The notes: a model not told the origin generated them from the sequence alone. Positions 1 to 11,610 are shown, numbered from the stretch's first letter. The stretch: 64,000 bases of DNA from Streptomyces aurantiacus JA 4570 (GCF_000414115.1 NZ_AOPZ01000069.1:50595-114594), one strand, 5' to 3'. Numbers and translations are program-made.

Positions 1-532
1 TGCCGACGTTCTCCATCACGTCGATCTCGCCGCTGTCGGGCCAGCCGACCTGCCCGATGTCGTTGCCGAGCATCCAGAACGCGGGCCACATGCCCTGCCC
101 GCGCGGCACCTTCAGGCGTGCCTCGACCCGGCCGTACGTCGTCGTGAACTTGCCGGCGGTGTTGAGGCGGGCCGAGGTGTACTCGCAACGGCCGTACCAG
201 CACTGGTAGTTGGCGGGGTTCTCCTTGCGGGCGGTGATGACCAGGTTGCCCTGGCCGTCGAGCGCCGCGTTCTTGTTGCCCGCCGTGTAGTACTGCCGCT
301 CGTGGTTGTTGACGTTGTCGCCGGTCTCGATCTGCCACTTGCCGCCGTCGACGGCGGACCCGGCGGGCCCGTTGAAGTCGTCGGAGAACGCGAGGGCGTT
401 GGTACGGGCGGGCGCGGGCTCGGGCTCGGGGGCGGCTGCCGCGCCGGGCGCCGCGGTCGCGGCGGTGGCACAGCAGACCAGGGAGAGCGCGAACAGGGCC
501 GTGCGGCGGCGCCGGGAGAGGGCCACGGTCAT
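1..532 (-). CDS. Secreted GH16 family beta-glucanase, 3' end beyond window
   Basis: About 177 residues of the N-terminal part are present; the gene runs leftward off the window. A basic, Ala-rich Sec signal (about residues 1-35) is followed by a jelly-roll start with NHERQYYT, a WPAFWML segment and the GH16 catalytic signature GEIDVMEN, which holds the nucleophile and the acid/base glutamates. GH16 enzymes cut beta-1,3 or beta-1,3-1,4 glucans outside the cell. I chose the ATG at 532, which has GGAG about 7 bases upstream; an in-frame GTG lies one codon earlier. Family call is firm; exact substrate (laminarin or lichenan) cannot be read from this part. Confidence 0.9.
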   Translation of the reverse strand, partial: MTVALSRRRRTALFALSLVCCATAATAAPGAAAAPEPEPAPARTNALAFSDDFNGPAGSAVDGGKWQIETGDNVNNHERQYYTAGNKNAALDGQGNLVITARKENPANYQCWYGRCEYTSARLNTAGKFTTTYGRVEARLKVPRGQGMWPAFWMLGNDIGQVGWPDSGEIDVMENVG

Positions 533-778
533 CACATCGCTCCGGGTGGGGGGAGTGGTCGCACGCGAACGGTGGGGGGCGTGCGCATGACAAACGTCGC
601 GTCAGAAGTCGAACGCGGTACGCGATCCTCCGCGACGGTTTCTTCACTACTTGATTTAAGGCAGGTGCGCAGGGGGCGTCAAGGCATTGGTGCGGACCAA
701 CTGCCGGGCGGGGTACGCGCCTTGGGCGTGCTCGGGTTGGCGCGGGCCCTGGATTCCCGCCCAGGACCCGCGGCCCGT

Positions 779-2260
779 TCACTCGTCGATCGCCGCGCCG
801 AACGCCGCGTCCTGCGCGGGCGCGCCCAGCGACCCCGCTCCGTACGTCCACGACCCGGCGGCCGTGACCCCGCCCGCGCCCGCCGGAAGCACCCACACCA
901 CACCGTCGCCGGTGTTCTCGCCGGGGGCCGAGGCGAGCAGCCCGAAGCGGCCGTCGCCGTCGGGGTCGGTCAGGCGCACCTGCGCGCCCCACTTGTCGCC
1001 CTTCTCCGCGGTGCCGGGGACGCCGGCGGAGTTCTGGTCCCAGGACTTGGCGCCGGTCGCGGTCGGGCCGGCGGCCGCGCCGCGCAGCACCCAGACGGCA
1101 CCCGCGTCCGCGACCGTGCCGATGTCCTCGCCGGGCGCGCCGACCGCCACGTCCGCGTAGCCGTCCTTGTCCGTGTCGGCCACGGACAGGTCGGCGCCCC
1201 AGCCGTCGCCGCGCTCGGCGGTGCCGGGCACGCCCGCGGAGTCCTGGGTCCACCACTCGACGTCCTGCGAGATGCCCTCGGCGGAGCCGTGGCGCACGCC
1301 GACCAGGCCGCCGGTGAGCGTCTCGCCGCCGTCGTCGGGGGAGCGGGGCTCGCCGGTGACCAGGTCGTCGAATCCGTCGCCGTTGATGTCGCCCGAGGCC
1401 GCTGCCGGGCCGCCGCGCAGGTCGCGCTCGTACGTCAGGCCCTCGGCGCCGCCGGAGAAGTACGAGGACCAGCCGTGCCCGGGCTCCTCCTCGCCGACGG
1501 TCACGCCGGACACCACGAGGTCGGCGAAGCCGTCGTCGTCGTAGTCGCCGGTGGTCAGCGACTTCGGCAGGATGTGGCGCTCGTCGGCCCGCGCGGCCGG
1601 GCCCTCGGCGGCAAGGCGCTTGAGCGGCGCCGCGCCGCGTGCCTGCGGCGCGGCGTCGTACACGAACAGTTCGAGGTCGTCGCGGTCGAGTACGGCGAGC
1701 ACGTCACCTGGGGTGTCGCCGGTGAGGCGGGCGGCGGTCACCGCGGAGCCGAACTTCTCGCCCTCGGTGGGCTCCTGGGTCTCCAGCCAGTCGCTCGCGG
1801 CACCGGTCAGGCCCTGCTCGGAGCCCCACAGGATCGCGACGCCGCCGGCGTCCGCCCGGTCGCCGATGTCCTCGCCGGGGATGCCGACGATCGCGTCGTC
1901 GAAGCCGTCGGCGTCCAGGTCGCCGGTGGCGACGGCCCTGCCGAAGCCGTCACCGGCCTCCGCGGCGCCCGCGACACCGGCCGTGGACTGGCTGAACCGC
2001 GCCACGGCGCTGGTGCCGATGCCTCTGCCGGAGCCGTACTGCACGGTGACGAGACCCGCGCCTCTCTTGCCGCTGACCGTCGCGCCGGGCGCGCCGACCA
2101 GCACGTCCTCGTGACCGTCGCCGTTGAAGTCGCTGTTGCGGTCGTCGGCGCGCGTACCCCCGGGGGTGCCGGCGACCGCGGCGGGGGCGGCGGCGACGGC
2201 CGCGCCCGACAGCAGAAGGAATGAGGCCGCGGCGAGGGCGGCCGAACGGTTCTTGCGCAC
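779..2260 (-). CDS. Secreted FG-GAP/integrin-alpha-like repeat protein
   Basis: The 493-residue protein starts at a GTG with GGAG six bases upstream, although the frame stays open further upstream. An N-terminal Sec signal (about residues 1-30, Ala-rich after RKNR) precedes a run of FG-GAP beta-propeller blades. The calcium-binding loops are visible as DFNGDGHED, DLDADGFDD, DYDDDGFAD, DINGDGFDD and DTDKDGYAD, usually next to VGAPGED-type strands. Such proteins are exported beta-propellers whose partners are mostly unknown; no catalytic domain is attached. It may share surface or carbohydrate-binding work with the GH16 enzyme to its left, but that is inference. Confidence 0.88.
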   Translation of the reverse strand: MRKNRSAALAAASFLLLSGAAVAAAPAAVAGTPGGTRADDRNSDFNGDGHEDVLVGAPGATVSGKRGAGLVTVQYGSGRGIGTSAVARFSQSTAGVAGAAEAGDGFGRAVATGDLDADGFDDAIVGIPGEDIGDRADAGGVAILWGSEQGLTGAASDWLETQEPTEGEKFGSAVTAARLTGDTPGDVLAVLDRDDLELFVYDAAPQARGAAPLKRLAAEGPAARADERHILPKSLTTGDYDDDGFADLVVSGVTVGEEEPGHGWSSYFSGGAEGLTYERDLRGGPAAASGDINGDGFDDLVTGEPRSPDDGGETLTGGLVGVRHGSAEGISQDVEWWTQDSAGVPGTAERGDGWGADLSVADTDKDGYADVAVGAPGEDIGTVADAGAVWVLRGAAAGPTATGAKSWDQNSAGVPGTAEKGDKWGAQVRLTDPDGDGRFGLLASAPGENTGDGVVWVLPAGAGGVTAAGSWTYGAGSLGAPAQDAAFGAAIDE

Positions 2261-2436
2261 GAGCGACTCCTGTGCGTGAAAGTGGCCGGGCGGCGCGGGG
2301 GTGGGTCCGGAAAGGGCCCGTTCCTCATCCGGTGCCCAGTTCGACCGCGACCGGGACGCAAGGGTTGTACGGGAGTTCGCCTCCGCTTCGCCGGGCACCG
2401 GCGCCTGTCTCCGCAACGTCCGTCAGTGGTTAGGGA

Positions 2437-2467
2437 CTTGAGGGCGAGGGGTAGGGTGCGCCTCAAG
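2437..2467. promoter_or_regulatory. Inverted repeat upstream of orphan prcB
   Basis: CTTGAGG (2437-2443) and CCTCAAG (2461-2467) form a perfect 7-bp inverted repeat separated by 17 bases, ending 29 bases before the prcB start. The spacer holds TAGGGT (2452-2457), a passable Streptomyces -10 hexamer. This could be an operator over the promoter of the proteasome gene. The repeat is seen; the function is inferred. Confidence 0.35.
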
Positions 2468-2496
2468 ATCCGGCGGCAGGCTCGGGAGGGGCGTGC

Positions 2497-3342
2497 ATGA
2501 ACACTGATCCGCGCGGGACGGGGAGTCTTCCGCCCGCCTTCATGGCCACCGAGACCTCGTCGTTCCTCGACTTCCTCGCGGCGCAGGCGCCGGATCTGCT
2601 GCCCGCGAGGCGCTCCCTGCCCGTCGCGCACGACGGCTTCGAGGCGCCGCACGGCACGACGATCGTCGCGGCGGCGTACGCGGACGGCGTTCTCGTGGCG
2701 GGCGACCGCCGCGTCACGATGGGCAACGTCATCGCCCACCGCGACTACGACAAGGTGTTCCCCGCCGACGAGCACTCCGCGATAGCCATCGCCGGGACCG
2801 CGGGCCTGGCCGTGGAACTGATCAAGCTCTTCCAGCTCGAACTCGAACACCACGAGAAGATCGAGGGCACGGCCCTGTCCCTGGTGGGCAAGGCCAACCG
2901 GCTCACCACGATGGTCCGCGGCAACCTCGCGATGGCGATGCAGGGCCTCGCCGTGGTGCCGTTGTTCGCCGGTTACGACCTGGGCAAGGGCGTGGGGCGG
3001 ATCTTCTCGTACGACGTCACCGGAGGCCGCACCGAGGAGCGGGGCATCGCCGCCACCGGCTCGGGCTCGGTCTACGCCCGCGGCTCCCTGAAGAAGCTCT
3101 ACCACGAGGGCATGTCCGAGCAGGACATCGTCCTCGCCGCCGTCCAGGCCCTGTACGACGCCGCGGACGACGACTCGGCGACCGGCGGGCCCGACCTGAC
3201 GCGCCGTCTGTTCCCGCGCGTGGCCCTGGTCACCGAGGAGGGCTACCGCCAGCTCTCGCAGGACGAGGTCGCGGAGGTCGCCCGGTCGGTGGTGGACCAG
3301 CGCCTCGAGTCGCCGGACGGGCCGCGGGCTCCGCTGCTCTAG
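2497..3342 (+). CDS. prcB: 20S proteasome beta subunit, stand-alone copy
   Basis: The 281-residue protein is a clear actinobacterial PrcB. A propeptide of 53 residues ends in APHG and the mature chain begins TTIVA, so Thr54 is the expected N-terminal nucleophile. In mature numbering Asp17, Lys33, Gly47 and Ala49 are present, as is the later TGSGS segment. Family knowledge: beta subunits assemble with PrcA into the 20S core that degrades pupylated proteins. Oddly, no prcA, pup, dop or pafA is next to it; the flanks are secreted proteins. The usual Streptomyces prcB sits in the pup/pafA locus, so this is probably a paralogue, perhaps an alternative or inhibitor-tolerant subunit. The start has GGGAGG about 7 bases upstream. 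Confidence 0.93.
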   Translation: MNTDPRGTGSLPPAFMATETSSFLDFLAAQAPDLLPARRSLPVAHDGFEAPHGTTIVAAAYADGVLVAGDRRVTMGNVIAHRDYDKVFPADEHSAIAIAGTAGLAVELIKLFQLELEHHEKIEGTALSLVGKANRLTTMVRGNLAMAMQGLAVVPLFAGYDLGKGVGRIFSYDVTGGRTEERGIAATGSGSVYARGSLKKLYHEGMSEQDIVLAAVQALYDAADDDSATGGPDLTRRLFPRVALVTEEGYRQLSQDEVAEVARSVVDQRLESPDGPRAPLL

Positions 3343-3493
3343 GCGGTCCGCCGTCGCGAGGTGGTGCGCGGTGGCGCGACTGGCGCCGTGGATGCGCTGC
3401 GGTGCGCCCCCTCAGCCCTGTCCCGTTGCTATCCAGCTCTGCCGGGCCGCGCCATGGTGAGCGGAGAAACACCATGGGGGCAAGGGGGGCAAC

Positions 3494-4633
3494 ATGAAGC
3501 TTTCCACGGGCCGTCGCGCCGTGGCGGCGCTGACCGCGGCCGTGCTGATCGCCGGCCTCACCGCCGCGTGCGGTGGTGACGAGGACGCGAAGGAGAAGGT
3601 CGTCCCGGTGGCGGCCGGGGAACTGGGGCCGGACCCGTTCTTCACGGGGGCCATGGGCCACGACCGGCAGGGCCTGACACCGCGGTCCGGCGGCGGCGTA
3701 CGCACCGGGGGCACCCCGGGGCTCTACGGCGGGACACTGAACAAGAGCAGTTGCGACAAGGCCGCGCTGGTCGACTTCCTCACGGACGCACGCAACACGA
3801 AGAAGGCGGCGGCGTGGTCGAAGGTGCGCGGCATCGGCATCAAGGGCATCCGGCGTTACGTCGGCGGCCTGACACCCGTCCTGCTGCGCACGGACACGCT
3901 GGTCAAGAACCACGGCTTCCGCAAGGGGGCGGCCACGGTCTTCGAGTCCCTCCTCGAAGCGGGCATCGCGGTGCTCCTCGACCGGTTCGGCCAGCCAGTG
4001 GTCAAGTGCAACTGCGGCAACCCCCTCGCGCCGCCCTCGCTGAGCCCCGGTGACATCGATCCGGGGAGCATCCCGGATCCGGACTGGCGCGAGCGGTACG
4101 ACCGGGACAAGACCACGGCCGTCAAGCCCGGCAAGAAGCCCCGGCGCATCGGCAGGTTCCGGCTGCTCGACGTCGACAGCGGCAAGGGCATCGGGCGCAC
4201 GGCGGGCACGGACGCGGCGAAGGACGTCCGGCTGCCCGCACCGCCGCCGCTGCCACCGGCCGAGGCGGAGACCGGCACGCCCGCGCCGTCGAGCACGGCG
4301 GCCACGCGCTCCGGGATCGTCGGCACCTGGGAGCTCGCCGGGGGGCGGGTGCGCGTCGAGGAGCGCGGACCGGACGCGTACAGCGGCCGGACCACTGCCG
4401 AGAGCGGGGGCGGCACCGGCAGCTGCGTCGTCGAAGCGGGCCGTGAGATCTGGAAGGTGAACGGCAGCGGACCGCGCTTCACGGGCACCGTGCTCTCGCT
4501 CGACCCGCAGACCTGCCAGGAGGCGGGACACTTCGACGCCACCTGGGAACTGACGGGCACGGACACGCTCAAGGTGTGTGCGACCGTCGGCGGTCAGCAA
4601 GGGTGCAACACCCTTGCCCGGACGCCCGATTAG
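3494..4633 (+). CDS. Lipoprotein, DUF6777-like
   Basis: 379 residues. The N-terminus MKLSTGRR, a hydrophobic stretch and the lipobox LTAAC (Cys about residue 27) mark a lipid-anchored exported protein. The middle carries FFTGAMGHDRQGLTPRSGG, TPGLYGGT and a paired-Cys VKCNCGNP segment, resembling what I recall of DUF6777. The C-terminal third, after a Pro/Ala-rich linker near residue 255, has a separate domain (IVGTWELAGG onward) with Cys residues that look like a secreted beta-barrel. It lies 63 bases upstream of the EACC1/caspase pair in the same direction and may belong to that cassette. Function unknown; the domain name is from memory. Confidence 0.8.
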   Translation: MKLSTGRRAVAALTAAVLIAGLTAACGGDEDAKEKVVPVAAGELGPDPFFTGAMGHDRQGLTPRSGGGVRTGGTPGLYGGTLNKSSCDKAALVDFLTDARNTKKAAAWSKVRGIGIKGIRRYVGGLTPVLLRTDTLVKNHGFRKGAATVFESLLEAGIAVLLDRFGQPVVKCNCGNPLAPPSLSPGDIDPGSIPDPDWRERYDRDKTTAVKPGKKPRRIGRFRLLDVDSGKGIGRTAGTDAAKDVRLPAPPPLPPAEAETGTPAPSSTAATRSGIVGTWELAGGRVRVEERGPDAYSGRTTAESGGGTGSCVVEAGREIWKVNGSGPRFTGTVLSLDPQTCQEAGHFDATWELTGTDTLKVCATVGGQQGCNTLARTPD

Positions 4634-4696
4634 GCCCTTCCCGGCTAGCATGTGTGCCCCGCCGGGAGGCGTGGTCGGCAAGGGGGGCAGGGGCCG

Positions 4697-5122
4697 ATGA
4701 AAGTCCGGCTGACGTTCGACGACGGCGCGGGGGGCGAGCCCGCCGAGGCAGGCGACCATGTGGACCATGCGGCGTCGTTGTACCGCTGGCTGGCCTCGGA
4801 CGCGGAACTGCGGGGTCGGGCCGAGGTGTCCATCGGCGCGGACCCGTCGTCCCAGGAGCACATGGGCGGGGTTCCCGAGCTGGTCGACGTGGTGCTCACC
4901 CATGCCGTCGCCCTGGGCGGCCTGGTGGTCGCCGTGGCGACCTGGCGCGGGTCGCGTCCACGCCCGCCGCAGGTGCGGATCGAGCGGGACGGCGTGACGG
5001 TCACGGTGCACGACGGCTCGGCCGAGACGGTGGAACGCGTCCTCAGGGCCCTCGGCGCCGACCCGCCCGGCGCCGACCCGCCCGGCGGCGAGCCCGGCCC
5101 GGGCGGCGGAAGCGGGGAGTGA
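4697..5122 (+). CDS. EACC1 effector-associated constant component
   Basis: 141 residues from an ATG preceded by a G-rich site; the frame is open 15 codons further upstream without a better signal. Visible features match the EACC1 family: LYRWLASDAELRG near the N-terminus, a hydrophobic stretch GVPELVDVVLTHAVALGG, ATWRGSR, and a final VTVTVHDGSAETVERVL strand-helix. EACC1 is known from comparative work on NTP-regulated bacterial conflict systems as a small constant partner beside variable effectors, often a caspase. The next gene begins three bases after this stop, so the pair is almost certainly co-translated. A Gly/Pro repeat (GADPPGADPPGG) ends the protein. Confidence 0.85.
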   Translation: MKVRLTFDDGAGGEPAEAGDHVDHAASLYRWLASDAELRGRAEVSIGADPSSQEHMGGVPELVDVVLTHAVALGGLVVAVATWRGSRPRPPQVRIERDGVTVTVHDGSAETVERVLRALGADPPGADPPGGEPGPGGGSGE

Positions 5123-5125
5123 CCG

Positions 5126-7172
5126 GTGACCGACCTGGCGGACCCCGGCCGTTCGGTGGCACTGCTGGTGGGCGTGCACGCGTACGCCTCCCTCGACGAC
5201 CTGCCCGCCGTGGCCCGCAATCTGGACGGCCTTGCGGGCGTGCTGCGGGACCCCGAGGTGTGGGGTCTGCCGGCCGACCGGTGCACGGTGCTCTCCCAAC
5301 CGCACAGTGCCCAGGAGGTCCTGGACGCCGTGCGGGCGGCGGCGATCCGGGCACGGGACACGCTCGTCGTCTACTTCGCCGGGCACGGCCTGACCGATCC
5401 GCACACCGACGAGCTCTACCTGGCCCTGCCGGACTCGGACCGGGAGCGTGAGTACACCGCCCTCAGATACGAGTATCTGCGCCGGGCGGTGCTGGGCCCG
5501 TCGGCCGGGGCCCGCCGCACCGTCGTGATCCTGGACTGCTGTTACAGCGGGCGGGCCCTGACCGGCCGGATGAGCGCGAGCGACTACGTCGCCGACCACG
5601 CGATGGTCGAGGGGAGCTGTGTGCTCACGGCCTCCGCGGAATCCAGACCCGCGCTCGCACCCCCCCGGCGAGACCTACACGGCGTTCACCGGCGAGCTGA
5701 TCACCGCGCTGAGCGAAGGCATTCCGCGGGCGCCGGACCCGATGGACATGGACACCGTGTACCGGCATCTGCACCGGGCCCTGGCGGCCAAGTCCCGCCC
5801 CCTGCCCCAACAGCGCAATCGCAACACCGGCGGCCTCATCGCCCTGGCCCGCAACCGCGCCGCCCCGCCCCCGGAACCCACCCCGGAGCCCCGCCCGCCC
5901 GAAACCGCTGCCACGCCGAGGGGAGGCAGACCGTCGCGGCGCGTGCGCAACCGCGTCATCGTGCCTCTGGCGGCACTCGGCGTCGTCACCGCGGCCTCAT
6001 TGGGGGTCTGGCTGACCACTGGTGGGGAGAAGGGCGGAGGTTCCGGAAAGCCTCCCGGCGGCCAGGTCGTGACCATCGGCCTCGACGCCCCGCTGACCGG
6101 CAAGCTGGCCCCGCTGGGCCGCGGGATCAGGAACTCCGCGGACCTCGCTGTCCGGCGGGCGAACGAGGACGGCGCCGTCGACGGAGTCACTTTCGAGCTC
6201 AAGCCACTGGACGACAAGGCCCAGCCTGCCACCGGCCAGGAGAACGGCACCGAACTCATCGCCGATGACACCGTCATCGGTGTCGTCGGTCCGGTGAACT
6301 CCGGCGTGGCCCAGTCGATGCAGAAGGACGCGGACGACGCGGACCTGGCCCTCGTCTCCCCCACCGCGGCCGACCCGGTGCTGACGCAGGGCTGGAAGTG
6401 GCAGACCGGCAAGAAGAGCCGCCCCTTCCGGTCGTTCTACCGGACCGTGCCCACGGACGCGCATCACGGCGTGGCCGCCGCGCAGCATCTCTACAACGAC
6501 GACGACAAGAAGAAGGCATTCGTCGTCGACGACAAGAAGGTCTACGGTGCCGGTGTCGCCGACGCCTTCAGAGCCGAGTTCACCCGGCTCGGCGGCAAGG
6601 TCGTCGGCAGTGACCACATCGACCCCGACAACGCCGGCGACTTCCCCGCGGTGGCCGCCGAGGTGAAGAACTCGGGTGCCGACGTCTTCTTCTACGGCGG
6701 TGAGTACCCCGCCGCCGGCCCGCTGAACGCCCAACTGCGGAAGGCCGGCGCCGACATACCGCTCGCGGGCGGTGACGGCATCTACAGCGAAGAGTTCATC
6801 GACCTGGCCGGACGGGCGAGCGAGGGCGCCCTCACCGTGTCGGTTCCGCACCCCGAACAGCTCGCCTCCGCACGGCAGTTCGTGAAGAGCTACCGGCAGG
6901 CCGACTATCGCGACGATCATGGCATCCACGGCGCTTACGCCTACGACGCCACCTGGGCCATCGTCCAGGCCGTCAAGGACGTCACGGACGCCCACGGCGG
7001 CAGGCTGCCGAAGAACGCCCGTGCCGAGGTCGTCTCCGCCCTCCGGCACGTCTCATTCGACGGGGCCACCGGCACGATCTCCTTCGACAAGTACGGCGAC
7101 GCGACCAATGCGGAGCTCGCGCTGTACCGGGTCGAGGACGGCGAGTGGAAGTCCGTCGAGCGCGACGCGTGA
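5126..7172 (+). CDS. EACC1-associated caspase fused to a transmembrane segment and extracellular ligand-binding domain; frameshift at C7
   Basis: The first frame (from the GTG at 5126) gives a caspase p20 domain with the catalytic pair YFAGHGL (His87) and DCCYSG (Cys139). After LAPP (residue 180) this frame leaves the family; the frame one base away continues with GETYTAFTGELI, DTVYRHLHRALAAK and NRNTGGLIALARNR, as in the family. The shift is at seven Cs (5660-5666); six would give one 681-residue protein. The remainder has a Pro-rich linker, a membrane helix (about 277-297) and a type I periplasmic-binding-protein fold of the branched-chain amino-acid class (about 309-675). The predicted topology is cytosolic caspase with external sensor. 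Whether the shift is a sequencing error, a mutation or a phase switch cannot be told here. Confidence 0.88.
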
Positions 7173-7290
7173 AAAGACGGGCGAGGGAGCCCGGCGTACC
7201 GCCCCTCCGGCTTGTCGGACTCCCGTCAGGGCGGGCCGAAAAGAATCGCATCCCACGCAGGAACGCGCCTGCGGTGAATCACGCGGCCGG

Positions 7291-9724
<2,434 letters not shown>

Positions 9725-9778
9725 GACTCTCTCCCGGAGGTTGCTTCGGTGGTACGTGTACGAGGCGGGGGGGGGGCC

Positions 9779-10480
9779 TCAGTCGGCCGGTGGCTGCTCG
9801 CGCAGCGCGGCCATGCCCTCGGCGAGATGGGCGAGCACCGCGGCCTCGGCGGCCGTCGCGTCACGCGCCTCGATGGCGTCGACGATCGCGCTGTGGGCGT
9901 CGATCTGATGGCGTACGGCGTCGGGGACGGCGGCGCCGAGCACGGACTGGAGCGTGGCGCGCATCGCGTCGCTGAGGTGTCCGTACAGCTCGGCGAGGAC
10001 GGTGTTGTGGGCCGCGGCGGCGACGGTGCGGTGGAAGGCCATGTCCGCGTCGATGAAGGCGTCCGTGTCGCCGTCCTCCCAGGCCCGGGCACGCACGGCG
10101 AGCGCGGTGCGCAGCGCGGCCAGGTCCTCCGGCGTGCGGCGCTCGGCCGCGTACCGGGCCGCGTCGCGCTCCAGCGAGGCGCGCACCTCGTACGCCTCCA
10201 GAACGCTCGCCTTGCGCACCCGCCGCTGCACGGCCGCGCCGAAGTCGCTGTTGGCCCGGACATACGTCCCGTCGCCCTGGCGCGGCTCCAGCATGCCGGT
10301 GTGCACCAGGGCGCGGACCGCCTCGCGCACGGTGTTGCGGCCCACGGCGAGCTGTTCCACGAGCAGCGGCTCGGCCGGGATCTTGGTGCCGACCTCCCAC
10401 TCGCCGTCGGAGATCAGGCTCTCCATCTGGGAGATGACCAGATCGACGAGGTTGGTGCGTGCGGTGCTGCGCAGCGGCAT
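9779..10480 (-). CDS. FadR/GntR family transcriptional regulator
   Basis: 233 residues from an ATG at 10480; the open frame extends upstream but the family start matches MPLRSTARTNLVDLV. The N-terminal winged helix shows GTKIPAEPLLVEQLAVGRNTVREAVRAL and the wing GMLEPRQGDGTYV. The C-terminal FCD effector domain has the metal-site residues D and H in DADMAFHRTVAAAAHN and later a His in HSAIVDAI. Repressors of this group bind a small acid or metabolite. It lies directly upstream of the MFS gene and has a perfect palindrome over its own promoter, suggesting autoregulation of a regulator-transporter operon. Confidence 0.88.
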   Translation of the reverse strand: MPLRSTARTNLVDLVISQMESLISDGEWEVGTKIPAEPLLVEQLAVGRNTVREAVRALVHTGMLEPRQGDGTYVRANSDFGAAVQRRVRKASVLEAYEVRASLERDAARYAAERRTPEDLAALRTALAVRARAWEDGDTDAFIDADMAFHRTVAAAAHNTVLAELYGHLSDAMRATLQSVLGAAVPDAVRHQIDAHSAIVDAIEARDATAAEAAVLAHLAEGMAALREQPPAD

Positions 10481-10523
10481 CGGTTCGGTGGCCTCTCTGC
10501 CGGATCGTTCAGATCGAGGACAG

Positions 10524-10555
10524 ACATGGGAACACCCCATGTTTCGAGGTGTCAA
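10524..10555 (-). promoter_or_regulatory. Promoter with palindromic operator for the FadR-type regulator
   Basis: Reading leftward, TTGACA (10555-10550) is a perfect -35 box. Just beyond it, ACATGGG (10524-10530) and CCCATGT (10536-10542) form a perfect 7-bp inverted repeat with a 5-base spacer, covering the expected -10 region. The regulator start is 44 bases further on. This is the expected layout for an autorepressor operator. Confidence 0.55.
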
Positions 10556-10764
10556 ACGAAGTGAGGGCATGAACGGGCTAATTCGGGGCCGGGATGTTGC
10601 CGTGCCGGTGCGGGCGGGGGAGGCATGCCCGTGAAGTGATCTATGGGGCCCCGTTACATGATCTCGGGAAACCCGTAATGACGGGCGAATAGGTTGATTC
10701 AGCGCTCGCCGGACGGCAGAGGGCATAAAGAGACATCCGTACTGTGAAGGGGAACACCGCCACC

Positions 10765-11424
10765 ATGCGCCACACCACTCACCGCCGCAGCACCCTTCGT
10801 ACCGCCACCATCTCCGTCGTCGCCGGTGCGGCGCTGCTGGCCCCGGCCGCTGCCGCGCTGGCGAGCACCCCGGCCCCCGTCCGCGCCGCCGCGGTGACCG
10901 CCGCCCCCAAGCCGGTCAAGATCGACATCGGTGCCGGTGTCACCGTCCCGGTCAAGGGCGGCAAGCCGTACTACAACGGCAAGGCCCTCAAGCCCGGCCA
11001 GACCATCGACAAGGGCATCTACCTGCACCTGAGCTCCGACGGCAAGAAGCTCTACAGCAAGACGCAGGGCGGCGGCACGCCGTACGCGATCTGGGACGTC
11101 AAGACCGGCAAGAGCCTCGGCACCCAGAAGCACAGCCCCACCGCCAAGGTGAAGCCCGCGCTGACCGCCAAGTCGTCCTCGACCTCCGTGCGCGCCTGGC
11201 AGGAGCTGCGCGTCAGCGGCAAGGCGACCGGCATCAAGGCCGGCAGCAAGGTGGGTCTCCAGCAGAAGCAGCGCGGTACGTGGAAGACGTTGCCCGCGTC
11301 CACCACCGTCAACAAGTCCGGCACGTACGCGATGCGCGTGAAGCTCGGCCTCAAGGGCGCGAACGAGCTCCGCATGAAGAGCGGCGCGACGCTGTCGCCG
11401 GTCTTCAAGGTGACCGTGCGCTGA
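10765..11424 (+). CDS. Secreted protein of unknown function, Lys-rich
   Basis: 219 residues from the ATG at 10765, with a GGGG-rich site 11 bases upstream; a GTG at 10744 is an alternative. An N-terminal signal (RRSTLRTATISVVAGAALL) ends near an Ala-x-Ala site around residue 30-40. The mature protein is rich in Lys, Gly, Ser and Thr and has two parts: KIDIGAGVTVPVKGGKPYYNG, then LTAKSSSTSVRAWQELRVSG with GLQQKQRGTWKTLP, which resembles Ig-like/bacterial SH3-type beta modules. No enzyme motif is seen. A strong terminator follows at 11455. Confidence 0.75.
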   Translation: MRHTTHRRSTLRTATISVVAGAALLAPAAAALASTPAPVRAAAVTAAPKPVKIDIGAGVTVPVKGGKPYYNGKALKPGQTIDKGIYLHLSSDGKKLYSKTQGGGTPYAIWDVKTGKSLGTQKHSPTAKVKPALTAKSSSTSVRAWQELRVSGKATGIKAGSKVGLQQKQRGTWKTLPASTTVNKSGTYAMRVKLGLKGANELRMKSGATLSPVFKVTVR

Positions 11425-11454
11425 CGTCCGACGCCCCCGTCCTCCTCACGGAAC

Positions 11455-11493
11455 AGGGCCCCCGCTCCTCCCACCCGGAGGAACGGGGGCCCT
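11455..11493 (+). terminator. Rho-independent-type hairpin
   Basis: AGGGCCCCCG (11455-11464) pairs perfectly with CGGGGGCCCT (11484-11493), with a smaller CTCC/GGAG stem inside the loop, 31 bases after the secreted-protein stop. No T-tract of note, as is usual in Streptomyces. Confidence 0.8.
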
Positions 11494-11610
11494 TGCGGCG
11501 TCGGCGGCCGCGCTCAGTGAACTCTCCGGGGCTGGATTTTTCGTCCAAGGCGTGTACGTTGTGTCCAGAGCACCCGCACCGCAGGGCCGAGTGGGAGTAC
11601 GAGGACCGAC

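Noticed and set aside
302..2224. 640-codon open frame on the plus strand
   Set aside because: It lies opposite the FG-GAP and GH16 genes; the encoded protein is Arg/Gly/Ala-rich with no family pattern, a high-G+C artefact.
3230..5599. 789-codon frame on the minus strand
   Set aside because: It is antisense to prcB, the lipoprotein, EACC1 and the caspase, which all show family motifs.
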